A DNA stretch of 64,000 nucleotides from Aeromicrobium panaciterrae (GTDB taxonomy: Bacteria > Actinomycetota > Actinomycetes > Propionibacteriales > Nocardioidaceae), in NCBI RefSeq assembly GCF_031457275.1, contig NZ_JAVDWH010000001.1, positions 62,001 through 126,000 of the forward strand. Direction: 5' to 3'. How positions within the stretch are numbered: the first letter of the stretch is position 1; every line of letters starts with the position of its first letter. A program made the translations under genes and the position numbers. The notes beneath the pieces are model-generated. The model searched no databases, was not told the origin of the DNA, and saw only the letters and a program-made list of their open reading frames with translations. Below, one piece after another: positions 33,006 to 42,979 of the stretch.

Positions 33006-34177
33006 GTGGCCAACTCACGTACGACGGCGGCGAGGGCGACGATCCCGGCCTCACAGTCAGCGTCCTCGGCGAACTCGGCGGGTGAATGCGAGACGCCGGT
33101 CGGATTGCGTACGAAAAGCATCGCCGTCGGGATGTGCGCACTCAGCACTCCGGCGTCGTGGCCAGCGCCAGTCGGCAGCACCGGCGCATCGAGCAGGGTG
33201 GCCAGGCGATCGCGGAGCGCGGCATCGAAGTCGACCGCTGGGCTCACCGACTCCGTGGTCAGCTCGACTGTGGTGCCATCGAGTCCTGCCTCAGCCTGGG
33301 CTGCAGCGATCACATTGTCGACAAGTCGATCCAAGGTGGCTTCGTCGGCAGCACGCGCATCGAGCCAGGCGCGGACCCGCGACGGTATGGCGTTGGTGCC
33401 GCCGGGCTCGACCTCGAGCCGTCCGAAGGTCGCGCGCGCACCAGCATCAGAGGCGAGGCGGCGAGACGCGAGCACAGTGGCAGCGTAGGCCTGCATCGGA
33501 TCGCGGCGATCCTCCATCACCGTCGCGCCGGCGTGATTGGCCTCGCCGCAGAAGTCGAGTCGCCAACGCCCATGCGGCCAGATCGCCGAGGCAACGCCAA
33601 CGGCATCGCCGGTATGGACGAGCGAGCGGCCCTGCTCCACGTGCAGTTCGACGAACGTACCGATCTGGTCGAGCAGGTCTGTCGTGCCGACTGCCTGCGG
33701 GTCCCGACCCCGAGCTTTCAGAACCTCGGCCATCGTGACTCCGTCACGATCCTTCTGGGCCAGAGCCCGATCCGCCGAGAGTGCCCCGGTGATCAATTGC
33801 GAGCCAGCGCAGGCGATACCGAAGCGCGCCCCCTCCTCGTCGGCGAAGTTGCCGATCACTACCGGTCGGCTCGGGACGACGCCCTCATCCTTGAGTCTGT
33901 CGACGGCCGCGAACGATGACACAACGCCGAGCGGACCGTCGTACGCACCTCCATCCGGGACGGAGTCGAGGTGCGAACCGATCAGGAGTGCGTCACCGCC
34001 ACTGCCCCACCAGGCGAACTGATTGCCGTTCCCGTCCTCGACGAGCTCCAGGCCGCGTGCGGCCGCCTCCCCGGCGAACCACTCGCGCAGCTCCATATCG
34101 GCGTCGTTCCACGCATACCGGCGATAGCCGCCAGTCGACGGATCGCGCCCAATGTCGGCGAGGTCGGCGATGGTCAT
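33002..34177 (-). CDS. M20-family amidohydrolase (allantoate amidohydrolase-like), hut operon member
   Basis: 391 residues, M20C/hydantoinase-carbamoylase fold. Metal-binding segments: [26 protein letters not shown] and [18 protein letters not shown] and [10 protein letters not shown] are further conserved loops of AllC-type enzymes. No hutG is seen, and this gene sits between hutU and hutF in an ATGA-linked operon. It therefore probably hydrolyses N-formylglutamate to glutamate and formate. That role is inferred from context; an allantoate or carbamoyl substrate is the alternative. Confidence 0.8.
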   Translation of the reverse strand: MTIADLADIGRDPSTGGYRRYAWNDADMELREWFAGEAAARGLELVEDGNGNQFAWWGSGGDALLIGSHLDSVPDGGAYDGPLGVVSSFAAVDRLKDEGVVPSRPVVIGNFADEEGARFGIACAGSQLITGALSADRALAQKDRDGVTMAEVLKARGRDPQAVGTTDLLDQIGTFVELHVEQGRSLVHTGDAVGVASAIWPHGRWRLDFCGEANHAGATVMEDRRDPMQAYAATVLASRRLASDAGARATFGRLEVEPGGTNAIPSRVRAWLDARAADEATLDRLVDNVIAAAQAEAGLDGTTVELTTESVSPAVDFDAALRDRLATLLDAPVLPTGAGHDAGVLSAHIPTAMLFVRNPTGVSHSPAEFAEDADCEAGIVALAAVVRELAT

Positions 34178-35823
34178 TCGCTCATCGGGACGCGCAGGCC
34201 CCGCTCCTTTGCCACTTCGGCTGCCCGCTCATACCCAGCATCGACATGGCGCATGACTCCCGTACCCGGATCGTTGATGAGCACGCGCTCGATCTTCTGC
34301 GCAGCCAGCGGAGTGCCGTCGGCGACGATGACTTGGCCCGCGTGGATCGAGCGGCCGATGCCGACACCGCCGCCGTGGTGAATCGAAACCCAAGTCGCGC
34401 CTGATGCCGTGTTGAGCAGCGCATTGAGCAGCGGCCAGTCAGCGATTGCGTCAGAGCCGTCGGCCATGGCCTCAGTCTCGCGGTATGGCGACGCGACCGA
34501 GCCGGAATCGAGGTGATCGCGGCCGATCACGACAGGAGCACTCAGCTCGCCTGACGCGACCATCTCGTTGAAGCGCAGCCCGGCCAGGTGACGCTCCTTG
34601 TAGCCGAGCCAGCAGATGCGCGCGGGCAGACCCTCGAAGTGAACCTTTTCCTGCGCCTTCGTGATCCAGCGCGCGAGGTGCTCGTCCTCGGGGAAGAGTT
34701 CGAGGATCGCCCGGTCCGTCGCAGCGATGTCAGCCGGATCGCCCGAGAGGGCAGCCCAGCGGAACGGTCCCTTGCCTTCACAGAACAGTGGCCGGATGTA
34801 CGCCGGTACGAAGCCGGGGAACTCAAACGCCCGCTCGAACCCACCGAGGCGAGCCTCTTCGCGGATCGAGTTGCCGTAGTCGAAGACCTCGGCGCCGGCG
34901 TCCATGAAGCCGACCATGGCGCGTACGTGCTTGGCCATCGACTCACGCGCCCTGAGCGTGAAGCCCTCCGGATCACGGGCGGCTTCGGCATGCCAGTCGT
35001 CGACGCTGATGCCCTCAGGCAGATAGCTCAGCGGATCGTGTGCACTGGTCTGGTCGGTCACGATGTCGATCGGCGTGCCGCGCTCCAGCAGCTCGGTGAA
35101 GATCGTCGCGGCGTTGCCGAGCACGCCCACCGACAGTGCCCGGCGCTCGCTCTTGGCCTCGACAGCGCGCTCGACGGCCTGGTCAAGATCGGTCCAGTAC
35201 TCGTCGAGGTAACCGTGCTTGACCCGTCGCTCAAGTCGCGTCTCGTCGACGTCCACGACCAGCGCGACGCCATCGTTCATCGTCACGGCGAGCGGCTGCG
35301 CTCCGCCCATGCCGCCGGCGCCGGCGGTGAGAGTCAGCGTGCCCGCGAGGGATCCTCCGAACCGTTTGCGAGCGACGGCGCCGAACGTCTCGTACGTGCC
35401 CTGCAGGATTCCCTGCGTGCCGATGTAAATCCACGAGCCGGCCGTCATCTGTCCGTACATGGTCAGACCCTCGGCCTCGAGCTTGCGGAATTCCGGCCAC
35501 GTCGCCCAGTCGCCCACCAGGTTGGAGTTGGCGATCAGCACCCGCGGCGCCCACTCGTGCGTACGGAACACACCGACCGGCTTGCCCGACTGGACCAGCA
35601 ACGTCTCGTCGTCGGCGAGAGTCTCGAGGGTGCGAACGATCGCGTCGTACGCCTCCCAACTGCGCGCTGCTTTGCCAGTTCCGCCATAGACGACGAGATC
35701 CTCGGGGCGCTCGGCCACCTCAGGATCGAGGTTGTTCATCAGCATGCGCATGGGCGCCTCGGTCTGCCACGACTTCGCAGTGATCGTGGTGCCGCGGGCT
35801 GCGCGAACGGTGGGTCGGTTCAT
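34174..35823 (-). CDS. hutU: Urocanate hydratase
   Basis: 549 residues, normal length for urocanase. NAD-binding and active-site segments are evident: [18 protein letters not shown], the [17 protein letters not shown] region and [16 protein letters not shown]. It converts urocanate to imidazolonepropionate with tightly bound NAD. It is linked by four-base overlaps to hutH upstream and the M20 gene downstream. Confidence 0.95.
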   Translation of the reverse strand: MNRPTVRAARGTTITAKSWQTEAPMRMLMNNLDPEVAERPEDLVVYGGTGKAARSWEAYDAIVRTLETLADDETLLVQSGKPVGVFRTHEWAPRVLIANSNLVGDWATWPEFRKLEAEGLTMYGQMTAGSWIYIGTQGILQGTYETFGAVARKRFGGSLAGTLTLTAGAGGMGGAQPLAVTMNDGVALVVDVDETRLERRVKHGYLDEYWTDLDQAVERAVEAKSERRALSVGVLGNAATIFTELLERGTPIDIVTDQTSAHDPLSYLPEGISVDDWHAEAARDPEGFTLRARESMAKHVRAMVGFMDAGAEVFDYGNSIREEARLGGFERAFEFPGFVPAYIRPLFCEGKGPFRWAALSGDPADIAATDRAILELFPEDEHLARWITKAQEKVHFEGLPARICWLGYKERHLAGLRFNEMVASGELSAPVVIGRDHLDSGSVASPYRETEAMADGSDAIADWPLLNALLNTASGATWVSIHHGGGVGIGRSIHAGQVIVADGTPLAAQKIERVLINDPGTGVMRHVDAGYERAAEVAKERGLRVPMSE

Positions 35824-37340
35824 GAGATCTCCTTCTGGGCTGCTTCGAGGAGGGCGCCGGAGCGTACGAGTTCCGTGGCGGCCTCGAGGTCGGGGGCGAG
35901 GAAACGGTCAGGGCCGGGGCCAGCGACTCTCGTGCGCAGCAGCGCGATCGCTGCTCCGGTCGCTGGGCCGGGTGTCAGAGGCGCTCGGAGGTCGATGCCT
36001 CGAGCGGCCGTGTAGATCTCGATCGCAAGCACACGGGTCAACAGGTCAACGGACGTACGCAACTTGCGTGCCGCGGACCAGCCCATCGACACGTGGTCCT
36101 CCTGCATCGCGCTCGACGGGATCGAGTCGACGCTCGCGGGAGCCGCCAGTCGCTTGAGCTCCGAGACCATGGCGGCCTGCGTGTACTGCGCGATCATGTG
36201 ACCCGAGTCGACCCCGGGATCGTCGGCGAGGAACGGTGGCAGTCCCTGGTTGCGCGACGCGTCGAGGAACCGGTCCGTGCGACGCTCGCTCATGCTGGCG
36301 ACATCGGCGACCGGGATAGCGAGGAAGTCGAGTACGTACGCGAGCGGTGCACCGTGGAAGTTGCCGTGCGACTCGATACGCCCATCGTCGAGCACAGACG
36401 GATTGTCGATCGCCGCTGCGAGCTCGCGGCCAGCGACGGTCGCAGCGTGCGCGAGGGTGTCTCGCGCGGCGCCGTGCACCTGTGGGGCGCAGCGCAGCGA
36501 GTACGCATCTTGCACGCGTCCATCTCCGACGCGGTGGCTCGCCACGATCGGAGATCCGGCGAGCAGCGACGCCATGTGGGCGGCCGACTCGGCCTGTCCC
36601 GGATGCGGGCGGAGAGCCTGCAGATCGGCGGCGAGCACGCGATCGGTGCCCATCAGCCCTTCGATGCTCATGGCCGCCGCGAGATCAGCGGTGTCGAGAA
36701 GTTGACGCAGGTCGTGCAGCGCGAGCACCAGCATCCCGAGCATGCCGTCGGTGCCGTTGATCAGCGCGAGCCCTTCCTTCTCGGCCAGCTCGATCGGTGC
36801 GAGACCGTACGACGCCAGCGCTTCGCCGGCGGGACGAATGACGCCGTGGTCCTCGACCTGTCCCTCGCCCATCACGGCGAGCGCGCAATGTGCCAGCGGC
36901 GCCAGGTCGCCGGAGCAGCCGAGGCTGCCGTACTCATGGACGAGCGGTGTCAGACCGGCATTGAGCATCGAGGCGTACGCCTCCGCCGTCTCGACGCGTA
37001 CGCCGGTGTGGCCCGATGCCAACGTCGACAGCCGCAGCAGCATGAGAGCGCGAACGACCTCGTTCTCCACTCGCGGCCCAGTCCCCGCAGCGTGCGAGCG
37101 GATCAGGCTCTTCTGTAGCTGCGTCCTCAGCTCGGGCTCGATGTGCCGTGTGGCCAGAGCTCCGAAGCCGGTCGAGACGCCATAGACGGGCGTGTCCGAC
37201 GCAGCCATCTCCTCGATGACGGCGCGCGACTTCGCGATCGCCTCACGCGCTTCGGCACTCAGCTCGACCAGCGCGCCCTCGCGCGCCACGCGTACAACAT
37301 CTTCCGGCGACACAGCGCCGACGCCCACCACAACAGTCAT
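35820..37340 (-). CDS. hutH: Histidine ammonia-lyase
   Basis: 506 residues. The MIO cofactor is formed from residues 142-144; here they read Cys-Ser-Gly ([13 protein letters not shown]) rather than the textbook Ala-Ser-Gly. Y53 in VYGVSTGFG and the later tyrosine region ([14 protein letters not shown]) are present. It deaminates histidine to trans-urocanate, the first step. It is the first gene of the operon, transcribed away from the IclR regulator, with a palindrome in between. Confidence 0.95.
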   Translation of the reverse strand: MTVVVGVGAVSPEDVVRVAREGALVELSAEAREAIAKSRAVIEEMAASDTPVYGVSTGFGALATRHIEPELRTQLQKSLIRSHAAGTGPRVENEVVRALMLLRLSTLASGHTGVRVETAEAYASMLNAGLTPLVHEYGSLGCSGDLAPLAHCALAVMGEGQVEDHGVIRPAGEALASYGLAPIELAEKEGLALINGTDGMLGMLVLALHDLRQLLDTADLAAAMSIEGLMGTDRVLAADLQALRPHPGQAESAAHMASLLAGSPIVASHRVGDGRVQDAYSLRCAPQVHGAARDTLAHAATVAGRELAAAIDNPSVLDDGRIESHGNFHGAPLAYVLDFLAIPVADVASMSERRTDRFLDASRNQGLPPFLADDPGVDSGHMIAQYTQAAMVSELKRLAAPASVDSIPSSAMQEDHVSMGWSAARKLRTSVDLLTRVLAIEIYTAARGIDLRAPLTPGPATGAAIALLRTRVAGPGPDRFLAPDLEAATELVRSGALLEAAQKEIS

Positions 37341-37394
37341 ATTCCATAGGACTCCACGAGGGCAGCCCGGCGCTACGGGCTGAGCGACAAACTA

Positions 37395-37410
37395 GTCTCG
37401 GATACGAGAC
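37395..37410. promoter_or_regulatory. Palindromic operator between hutH and the IclR gene
   Basis: GTCTCG-GATA-CGAGAC, arms exact reverse complements, nine bases before the IclR start and about 55 before hutH. Its position suggests the binding site of the IclR regulator, acting on both promoters. Confidence 0.65.
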
Positions 37411-37419
37411 ACTGAGGCT

Positions 37420-38160
37420 ATGACCCGACCGGTTCCCGCAGCGACGACCACCCTGCGCGTGCTCCGCTTTCTGTCCTCGCAACCGGTCCCCGTTTCAGCG
37501 GCCAGGATCGCGTCCGCCGTCGACCAGCCGCGGTCGTCGACCTATCACCTGCTCAGCGCGATGACCGACGAAGGATTCGTCATCCACTATCCCGACGACC
37601 GCACGTGGGGCCTCGGCATCGCGGCATGGGAGGTCGGCCATGGCTTTGCCCGCCAGGAACCACTCGCCCGGCTCGCCCGGCTCCCGTTGGCGCGACTGGT
37701 CGATCAGGTCGGCCAGTCTGCCCACCTCGTCGTCCTCCAAGGCGCCGATGTCCTCTACGTCATCGAAGAACGAGCGCCCGGCCGACCTCCGCTGGTGACC
37801 GATGTCGGCGTACGTCTGCCCGCTCACCTCACCGCGTCGGGTCGCGCAATCCTGGCTTCGCTACCCGCAGCGCAGGTACGAGCGCTCTACCCGGACAAGG
37901 CTGCTTTCACCTCGCGTACGGGCACCGGCCCCAGCTCCTTGAGCGAGCTACGTCGATTGCTGTCCGCCACCCGACAACGTGGATTTGCCACCGAGGATGG
38001 TGAGGTGACCAGCGGCTTTGCGTCAATCGCGGCACCCATCACCGCGGGGACGATCCATGCAGCGGTCGCTGTCACCTGGGAGGCCCGCACGCCAATCGAT
38101 GGTCTGGCCGAACCGGTGGCCGCAACCGCAGCGGAAATCTCCCGAAGACTTCGTCACTGA
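37420..38160 (+). CDS. IclR-family transcriptional regulator of the hut operon
   Basis: 246 residues. An N-terminal winged helix (TTTLRVLRFLSSQPVPVSA, DQPRSSTYHLLSAM) is followed by an IclR effector domain (about 80-246) with LTASGRAILASLP and the closing GFASIAAPITAG segment. It is divergent from hutH and only 79 bases from it, so it very likely controls histidine utilisation, sensing histidine or urocanate (inferred). The family is certain; the effector is unknown. Confidence 0.88.
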   Translation: MTRPVPAATTTLRVLRFLSSQPVPVSAARIASAVDQPRSSTYHLLSAMTDEGFVIHYPDDRTWGLGIAAWEVGHGFARQEPLARLARLPLARLVDQVGQSAHLVVLQGADVLYVIEERAPGRPPLVTDVGVRLPAHLTASGRAILASLPAAQVRALYPDKAAFTSRTGTGPSSLSELRRLLSATRQRGFATEDGEVTSGFASIAAPITAGTIHAAVAVTWEARTPIDGLAEPVAATAAEISRRLRH

Positions 38161-38241
38161 CGTGACGTGACCTGAGCGACATTCGCGTCGTTGTTACTGC
38201 GAAGTAGGACGGATGTCCCACTTGTCAGTCAAGGGAGCACC

Positions 38242-40041
38242 ATGCGTTCAGCACGTCCGTACCTCCTGGCCCTCCTCGGAGTTGGCCTCGCCGCATCAGC
38301 CCTGGTCCAGCCAGCCCAAGCCGCGGACCCCACGTACACCGTGCAGACGCTTCATTTCGCCGTGAACACCGGCGCCGACAACAGCGTGCCGTGCAAGATC
38401 ATCGGCGACCTCTACCTCCCCAAGAGCGCGACGGCCACCAAGAAGGTGCCGGCAATCCTGACGACCAACGGCTTCGGCGGATCCAAGGACGATCAAGCCG
38501 GGGTCGGACGAACCTTCGCTGCGCGCGGATACGCCGTGCTCTCCTACTCCGGACTCGGCTTCGGCGGATCCGGCTGCAAGATCACGCTGGATGACCCCGA
38601 CACCGACGGCAAGGCCGCAAGCCAGCTGGTCAGCTACCTCGGTGGCAAGACCGGTATTGCTTTCACCGATGCCGACCACAAGGTCGCCGCTCCGGCACTC
38701 AAGGTCGTCAAGCGCGACTCCACGGATCACACCGGCAAGAAGTCGACCAACGACCCACGCGTCGGCATGGTCGGCGGCTCGTACGGTGGCCAGATCCAGT
38801 TCGCCGCCGCCGGCGTCGACCCGCGCATCGACACCATCATCCCGATCATCACGTGGAGCGACCTCTCGTACTCGCTGTCGCCCAACAACACCTCGCAGAC
38901 CTCCGGAGTCCAGACTTCGACGCCGGGCGCCGCCAAGCTGGTCTGGGCCCTCGGCTTCACGGGCCTCGGAATCGTCAACGGACTGCAGAACGCGCAGGTC
39001 GATCCCTCGCGCCTGATCCCCTGCCCGAACTACGCGACCTTCGTCTGCCCCGCCGTCGCGACCGCAGGCCTGCTCGGCACGGTTGACGCGAGCACCACCA
39101 AGGACCTGCGCCACGCCTCGGTGTCGAGTTACTTCAAGAAGATCACGGTCCCGACCCTCATCATCCAGGGCCAGAGCGACACGCTCTTCAACATCAATGA
39201 GGGCGTCGCCAACTACAAGGCGCTCCAGAAGCAGGGCACGCCAACCAAGATGATCTGGTTCAACGGAGGCCACTCCGGCCCGGCTGCGCCAGGTGAGCTC
39301 AACATTGGCAACCCGAATCCTGCGACGGAGCATCTCAGCAAGAACATCGCCAACTGGTTCGACCACTACCTCAAGGGCAAGGACGTCAGCACAGGACCGG
39401 AGTTCTCGTACTTCCGCGACTGGGTGAAGTACACCGGCATCGCGACTCCGGCGTACGGAACTGCGTCGTCGTACCCCGTTGGCACTGCCACGAAGTACTA
39501 CCTCTCCGGCACTCAGCTCACGAAGTCGAGCACCGGCATCACCGCGGGGACGCAGTCGTTCATCACCCCGCCCGCGGGGCTCCCCACGTCGACCGATCCC
39601 ACTGACGTCGTCGCCGCCCCCTTGCCCGAGTTGGATCTGCCTGGCACTTCTGCCTCATGGTCGACTCCGACGCTGACGAAGGCTACGAACGTCGTCGGTC
39701 AGCCGAAGCTCACAGTCAAGGTCAGCGCCCAGCTCGCCGAGGCGACGCAGGCAGCCGGCCCATACGGCTCGCTGGTTCTGTTCGTGAAGATCGCGGACGT
39801 CGACGCGGCCGGCAAAGCCACGATCATCCGCAACCTGGTGGCGCCGGTACGAGTGCCCGACGCATCCAAGCCGTTCACAGTGACGTTGCCGGGCTTCGCG
39901 CACCAGTTCGCCAAGGGCCACACGCTCAAGCTCATCGTGGCCGGCGGCTCGACCAACTACCGCGGCGGGCTGATTCCCAACGCCGTGACGATCACGACCG
40001 GCACGACTGGTCAGGTTCTGACCCTGCCGATCGTCAACTAG
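38242..40041 (+). CDS. Exported CocE/NonD-type (S15) alpha/beta hydrolase
   Basis: 599 residues with a signal peptide to about A27 (LLALLGVGLAASALVQPAQA). The alpha/beta core carries nucleophile S180 in GGSYGG, acid D313 in QGQSDTLFN and H344 in GGHSG. The C-terminal beta domain (about 400-599) is the X-Pro dipeptidyl-peptidase C-terminal jelly roll. AGGGAG precedes the ATG at 38242. It probably acts on peptides or acyl esters outside the membrane; the exact substrate is unknown. Confidence 0.85.
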   Translation: MRSARPYLLALLGVGLAASALVQPAQAADPTYTVQTLHFAVNTGADNSVPCKIIGDLYLPKSATATKKVPAILTTNGFGGSKDDQAGVGRTFAARGYAVLSYSGLGFGGSGCKITLDDPDTDGKAASQLVSYLGGKTGIAFTDADHKVAAPALKVVKRDSTDHTGKKSTNDPRVGMVGGSYGGQIQFAAAGVDPRIDTIIPIITWSDLSYSLSPNNTSQTSGVQTSTPGAAKLVWALGFTGLGIVNGLQNAQVDPSRLIPCPNYATFVCPAVATAGLLGTVDASTTKDLRHASVSSYFKKITVPTLIIQGQSDTLFNINEGVANYKALQKQGTPTKMIWFNGGHSGPAAPGELNIGNPNPATEHLSKNIANWFDHYLKGKDVSTGPEFSYFRDWVKYTGIATPAYGTASSYPVGTATKYYLSGTQLTKSSTGITAGTQSFITPPAGLPTSTDPTDVVAAPLPELDLPGTSASWSTPTLTKATNVVGQPKLTVKVSAQLAEATQAAGPYGSLVLFVKIADVDAAGKATIIRNLVAPVRVPDASKPFTVTLPGFAHQFAKGHTLKLIVAGGSTNYRGGLIPNAVTITTGTTGQVLTLPIVN

Positions 40042-40048
40042 TACCAAA

Positions 40049-40088
40049 GCGAAAGTGCCCGGTCTCGTCAGAGGCCGGGCACTTTCGC
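40049..40088. terminator. Strong symmetrical hairpin after the S15 hydrolase gene
   Basis: GCGAAAGTGCCCGG (40049-40062) and its exact complement CCGGGCACTTTCGC (40075-40088) form a 14-base stem with a 12-base loop, seven bases after the stop codon. The A-rich/T-rich stem base fits a terminator. Confidence 0.75.
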
Positions 40089-40105
40089 GTGGGTAGGTTG
40101 GTGGC

Positions 40106-41299
40106 ATGGTCCCGGGCAGCGAGCAATGGCGTGACGAGCAGCGCCGGGCGATCTTGGCGTTCGCTCGCCGATCGAAGACCGAGGGCGGCTTTGGCTGGCT
40201 CGACAACGACGGCGGCCTCGATACTGAGGCGAACCTGCAGCTCTGGATCACGGCACGCATGACGTACGTCTTCTCGCTCGCGCATCTTGCCGGCGAGCCC
40301 GATGCGCTCGAACTCGCAGAACACGGCGTACGAGCGCTGGCGGCCTTCCACGATGACGTCAACGGCGGCTGGTACTCCGAGCTCGATGCCACGAGCGCGC
40401 CAGCTCAGACCGGCAAGTTTTGCTACGAGCACGCCTTCGTATTGCTGGCGGCATGCGCATCATTCGCTGCGGGGGCGAGCGGTGCCGAGGCGCTGCTCGA
40501 CGAGGCGACTCTGGTGCACCGCACGAGATTTTGGGACGCCGATGCCGGACGATGCCGCGAGGAGTGGAACGAGGACTGGACCGAGCTCGATGGCTATCGC
40601 GGAGCCAACAGCAATATGCACAGCGTCGAGGCCTACCTCTTCGCCGCAGATGTCACGGGGGACGCCTCCTGGCGCGACCGCGCACTGGCGATCTGCGAGC
40701 GCGTGATCGGCATCCATGCTCGAGGGCACCAGTGGCGCCTACCGGAGCACTACGACCACGACTGGACGCCGATAGCCAACTACAACGTGGAGAAGCCTGC
40801 GGACCCGTTCCGCCCGTTCGGTGCGACGCCCGGCCATGCTTTCGAGTGGTCGCGACTGATCGTCCAGCTCGCCGCCAGCCTCGACAAACCACGACCGTGG
40901 ATGCAGGAGGCGGCCGAGGCGCTGTTGGCGCAGGCCGTCTCCGACGCCGTCGATGACGACGCACCCGCGATCCCCTACACAACTGACTGGCACGGCTCAC
41001 CCGTCGTCGAGGAACGCTTCCACTGGGTCATCGCCGAGGCGGTTCTCGCCGCGGAGGCGCTCCATACGTACACCGGCGACACCCTCTACGAAGGTTTGGC
41101 TCGACGCTGGTGGTCCGAGATCGACGAGTACTTCGTCACTGAGCACGGCTGGATTCATGAGCTCTCGGCCACGATGGGGCCGTCGGCTCGAACATGGCAG
41201 GGCAAGCCCGATGCGTATCACGCCTTCAATGCCGTGACCCTGCCCAGCCTGCCGCTGGCGCCGTGCCCGGCGAAGACGATCGAGCGGCTCGCCGTATGA
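40106..41299 (+). CDS. AGE-family (N-acylglucosamine 2-epimerase/mannose isomerase-like) sugar isomerase
   Basis: 397 residues, an (alpha/alpha)6-barrel family protein. Motifs include WITARMTYVFSLA, GYRGANSNMHSVEA and TPGHAFEWSRL, where the conserved histidines for AGE/YihS catalysis sit. Family members interconvert mannose/fructose, sulfoquinovose/sulfofructose or N-acyl hexosamines. The following gene is a fructokinase joined by a four-base overlap, so mannose to fructose isomerisation, followed by phosphorylation, is the most economical role (inference). Confidence 0.82.
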   Translation: MVPGSEQWRDEQRRAILAFARRSKTEGGFGWLDNDGGLDTEANLQLWITARMTYVFSLAHLAGEPDALELAEHGVRALAAFHDDVNGGWYSELDATSAPAQTGKFCYEHAFVLLAACASFAAGASGAEALLDEATLVHRTRFWDADAGRCREEWNEDWTELDGYRGANSNMHSVEAYLFAADVTGDASWRDRALAICERVIGIHARGHQWRLPEHYDHDWTPIANYNVEKPADPFRPFGATPGHAFEWSRLIVQLAASLDKPRPWMQEAAEALLAQAVSDAVDDDAPAIPYTTDWHGSPVVEERFHWVIAEAVLAAEALHTYTGDTLYEGLARRWWSEIDEYFVTEHGWIHELSATMGPSARTWQGKPDAYHAFNAVTLPSLPLAPCPAKTIERLAV

Positions 41300-42165
41300 C
41301 AATTCTGGTCATTGGCGAGGCACTCGTCGACATCGTCGACGGCTACCCGCATCCCGGCGGATCACCGTTCAATGTCGCCGTCGGCCTCTCCCGCCTCGAG
41401 TGCGAAACGGTGCTGGCGGCTCAGATCGGGAACGACTCGTACGGCACGATCCTGCAGCGCCACCTGGCCGAGTCCGGCGCCACACTCGCTCTCCTCGACC
41501 CGGTGCTGGAGCGTACGTCCTCCGCCACCGCGACGATCGGCGAGGACGGCAGCGCCTCGTACGAATTCGATCTGACCTGGAATCCGGAGGCCATGCCCGA
41601 TCCGGCGGTGTTCGAGGCAGTGCACATCGGATCGCTGGGTGCGGCGTTGATGCCGGGTGCCAACCGCGTTGCAGAGCTCATCGCCACGGCAGATGCGATG
41701 GGACTCGCGGTGTCGTACGACCCCAATGTCCGGCTGGCGGTCGAGCCCGACCCTGCGTTCTGGCGTGAGGTGTTCGAGACCGTCATCCCGTACGCACGGA
41801 TCGTGAAGATGAGTGACGAAGACGCCGCGGTGCTCTTCCCTGAGGAGGCACCGGAAGACCTCGCCAGGCGGCTCGCGGGCGAAGGCAAGCTCGTGGCAAT
41901 CACGCTCGGCGGCGCCGGTGCAGTGGTCGCGGGTGGTCGCGAGGTTGGCGGAGCGGACGCGCCCTCCGTCGCAGTCGTCGACACGATCGGCGCCGGCGAC
42001 TCCTTCATGGCGGCCATGCTCTCGTGGTGCGCCGCGTACTCCTGGCCAGCAGGCGATCAGCTCGATGACACCGAGCTCACCGATCTCGCGGAGTTCTCGG
42101 TCGCAGCGGCAGCGATCACCTGCTCCCGGCCGGGTGCTGACCCGCCGCGACTCAGCGAGCTCTGA
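41296..42165 (+). CDS. PfkB-family carbohydrate kinase (fructokinase-like)
   Basis: 289 residues from the ATG overlapping the isomerase stop. PfkB motifs: HPGGSPFNVAVGLSRL (signature 1) and DTIGAGDSFMAAML (signature 2, catalytic Asp in GAGD). It most resembles bacterial fructokinase. With the upstream AGE isomerase it would convert mannose to fructose-6-phosphate. The stop overlaps psuK on the opposite strand by 14 bases. Confidence 0.85.
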   Translation: MTILVIGEALVDIVDGYPHPGGSPFNVAVGLSRLECETVLAAQIGNDSYGTILQRHLAESGATLALLDPVLERTSSATATIGEDGSASYEFDLTWNPEAMPDPAVFEAVHIGSLGAALMPGANRVAELIATADAMGLAVSYDPNVRLAVEPDPAFWREVFETVIPYARIVKMSDEDAAVLFPEEAPEDLARRLAGEGKLVAITLGGAGAVVAGGREVGGADAPSVAVVDTIGAGDSFMAAMLSWCAAYSWPAGDQLDDTELTDLAEFSVAAAAITCSRPGADPPRLSEL

Positions 42166-42979
42166 CCGGGCGAGCTCCGCGTACGGCAACACACTCGGCG
42201 GCAGCGTTGGCGCCAGCGGCCAGGGCTTCGGCGGCATCTCGGCGCTTGGTCCACACGCTGAGGAACCCGGCACAGAACGCATCGCCGGCACCGGTCGTGT
42301 CGACGACATCGGTCGGCACAGCCGCGACCGAATGATCACCGAACGTTGCGCCCTCCGAGCCTCTCGTGACTACGGCATTGCCCTCGATCTGGAGGAACTG
42401 CTGCTCGTCGTCGTTGGGGAACAACAGATCGGCATCCGAGACCCATGAGAGGAACTCATCTCGACCGGCTGCCTGAAGGAATCCCAGTGAGCTCGGATCG
42501 ACGCTGATGCCGATGGCACGGCGACGCGCCTCAGCCATCAGCTCGATCACAATCGGGCGCACCCCGACGTCGAAGAACGAATAGCCCGTCAGGTGCAGCC
42601 ACTCGATCTCGTTCCACACGTCTGCTGGAAGGTCCGTCGCTTTCAACGTCGTGTTGGCGGCCCGGTCGACGTACATCGTGCGATCAGCGGCGGCGTCGAG
42701 GGTCAGCACGATCGTTGCCGTCGGCAGCTCGGCGTCCGCATAGATGCGCGCATCGACTCCGTGGGCCGAGAGCGCATCGACATGGCGAAGGACGCCATCA
42801 GCGCCGGCCTTGCCGACGAAGCGTGCGTACGAACCGAGGCGACCGAGCCAGGCAGCAACGTTCGCTGCCGATCCACCAGGGGTCATGCGGATCTCGGACT
42901 CGGTGTCGCTGGCGGCGTTGATCGTGCCGAGAGGACGTACGCCGATGTCGTCAACCACATCGCCGACGACCAGGATCAT
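42152..42979 (-). CDS. psuK: PfkB-family pseudouridine kinase
   Basis: 275 residues with PfkB motifs MTPGGSAANVAAWLGRLG and DVVDTTGAGDAFCAGFL. Its start overlaps the stop of psuG by four bases, which identifies the pair functionally: pseudouridine is phosphorylated to its 5'-phosphate, then cleaved by PsuG. An alternative as a generic sugar kinase is possible only if the neighbour were different. Confidence 0.85.
   Translation of the reverse strand: MILVVGDVVDDIGVRPLGTINAASDTESEIRMTPGGSAANVAAWLGRLGSYARFVGKAGADGVLRHVDALSAHGVDARIYADAELPTATIVLTLDAAADRTMYVDRAANTTLKATDLPADVWNEIEWLHLTGYSFFDVGVRPIVIELMAEARRRAIGISVDPSSLGFLQAAGRDEFLSWVSDADLLFPNDDEQQFLQIEGNAVVTRGSEGATFGDHSVAAVPTDVVDTTGAGDAFCAGFLSVWTKRRDAAEALAAGANAAAECVAVRGARPVRAR

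Noticed and set aside
34588..36015. A 475-codon open frame antisense to hutU and hutH
   Set aside because: It runs across two certain genes and has no family resemblance; it is a shadow frame.
38207..38218. GGAC-GGAT-GTCC upstream of the S15 hydrolase as a fourth DosR box
   Set aside because: Only the eight half-site bases match, about one such match is expected by chance in this length of sequence, and the gene is not stress-related.
38296..39366. A 356-codon open frame antisense to the S15 hydrolase
   Set aside because: Amino-acid content is that of a shadow frame, and the sense protein has signal peptide and catalytic triad.
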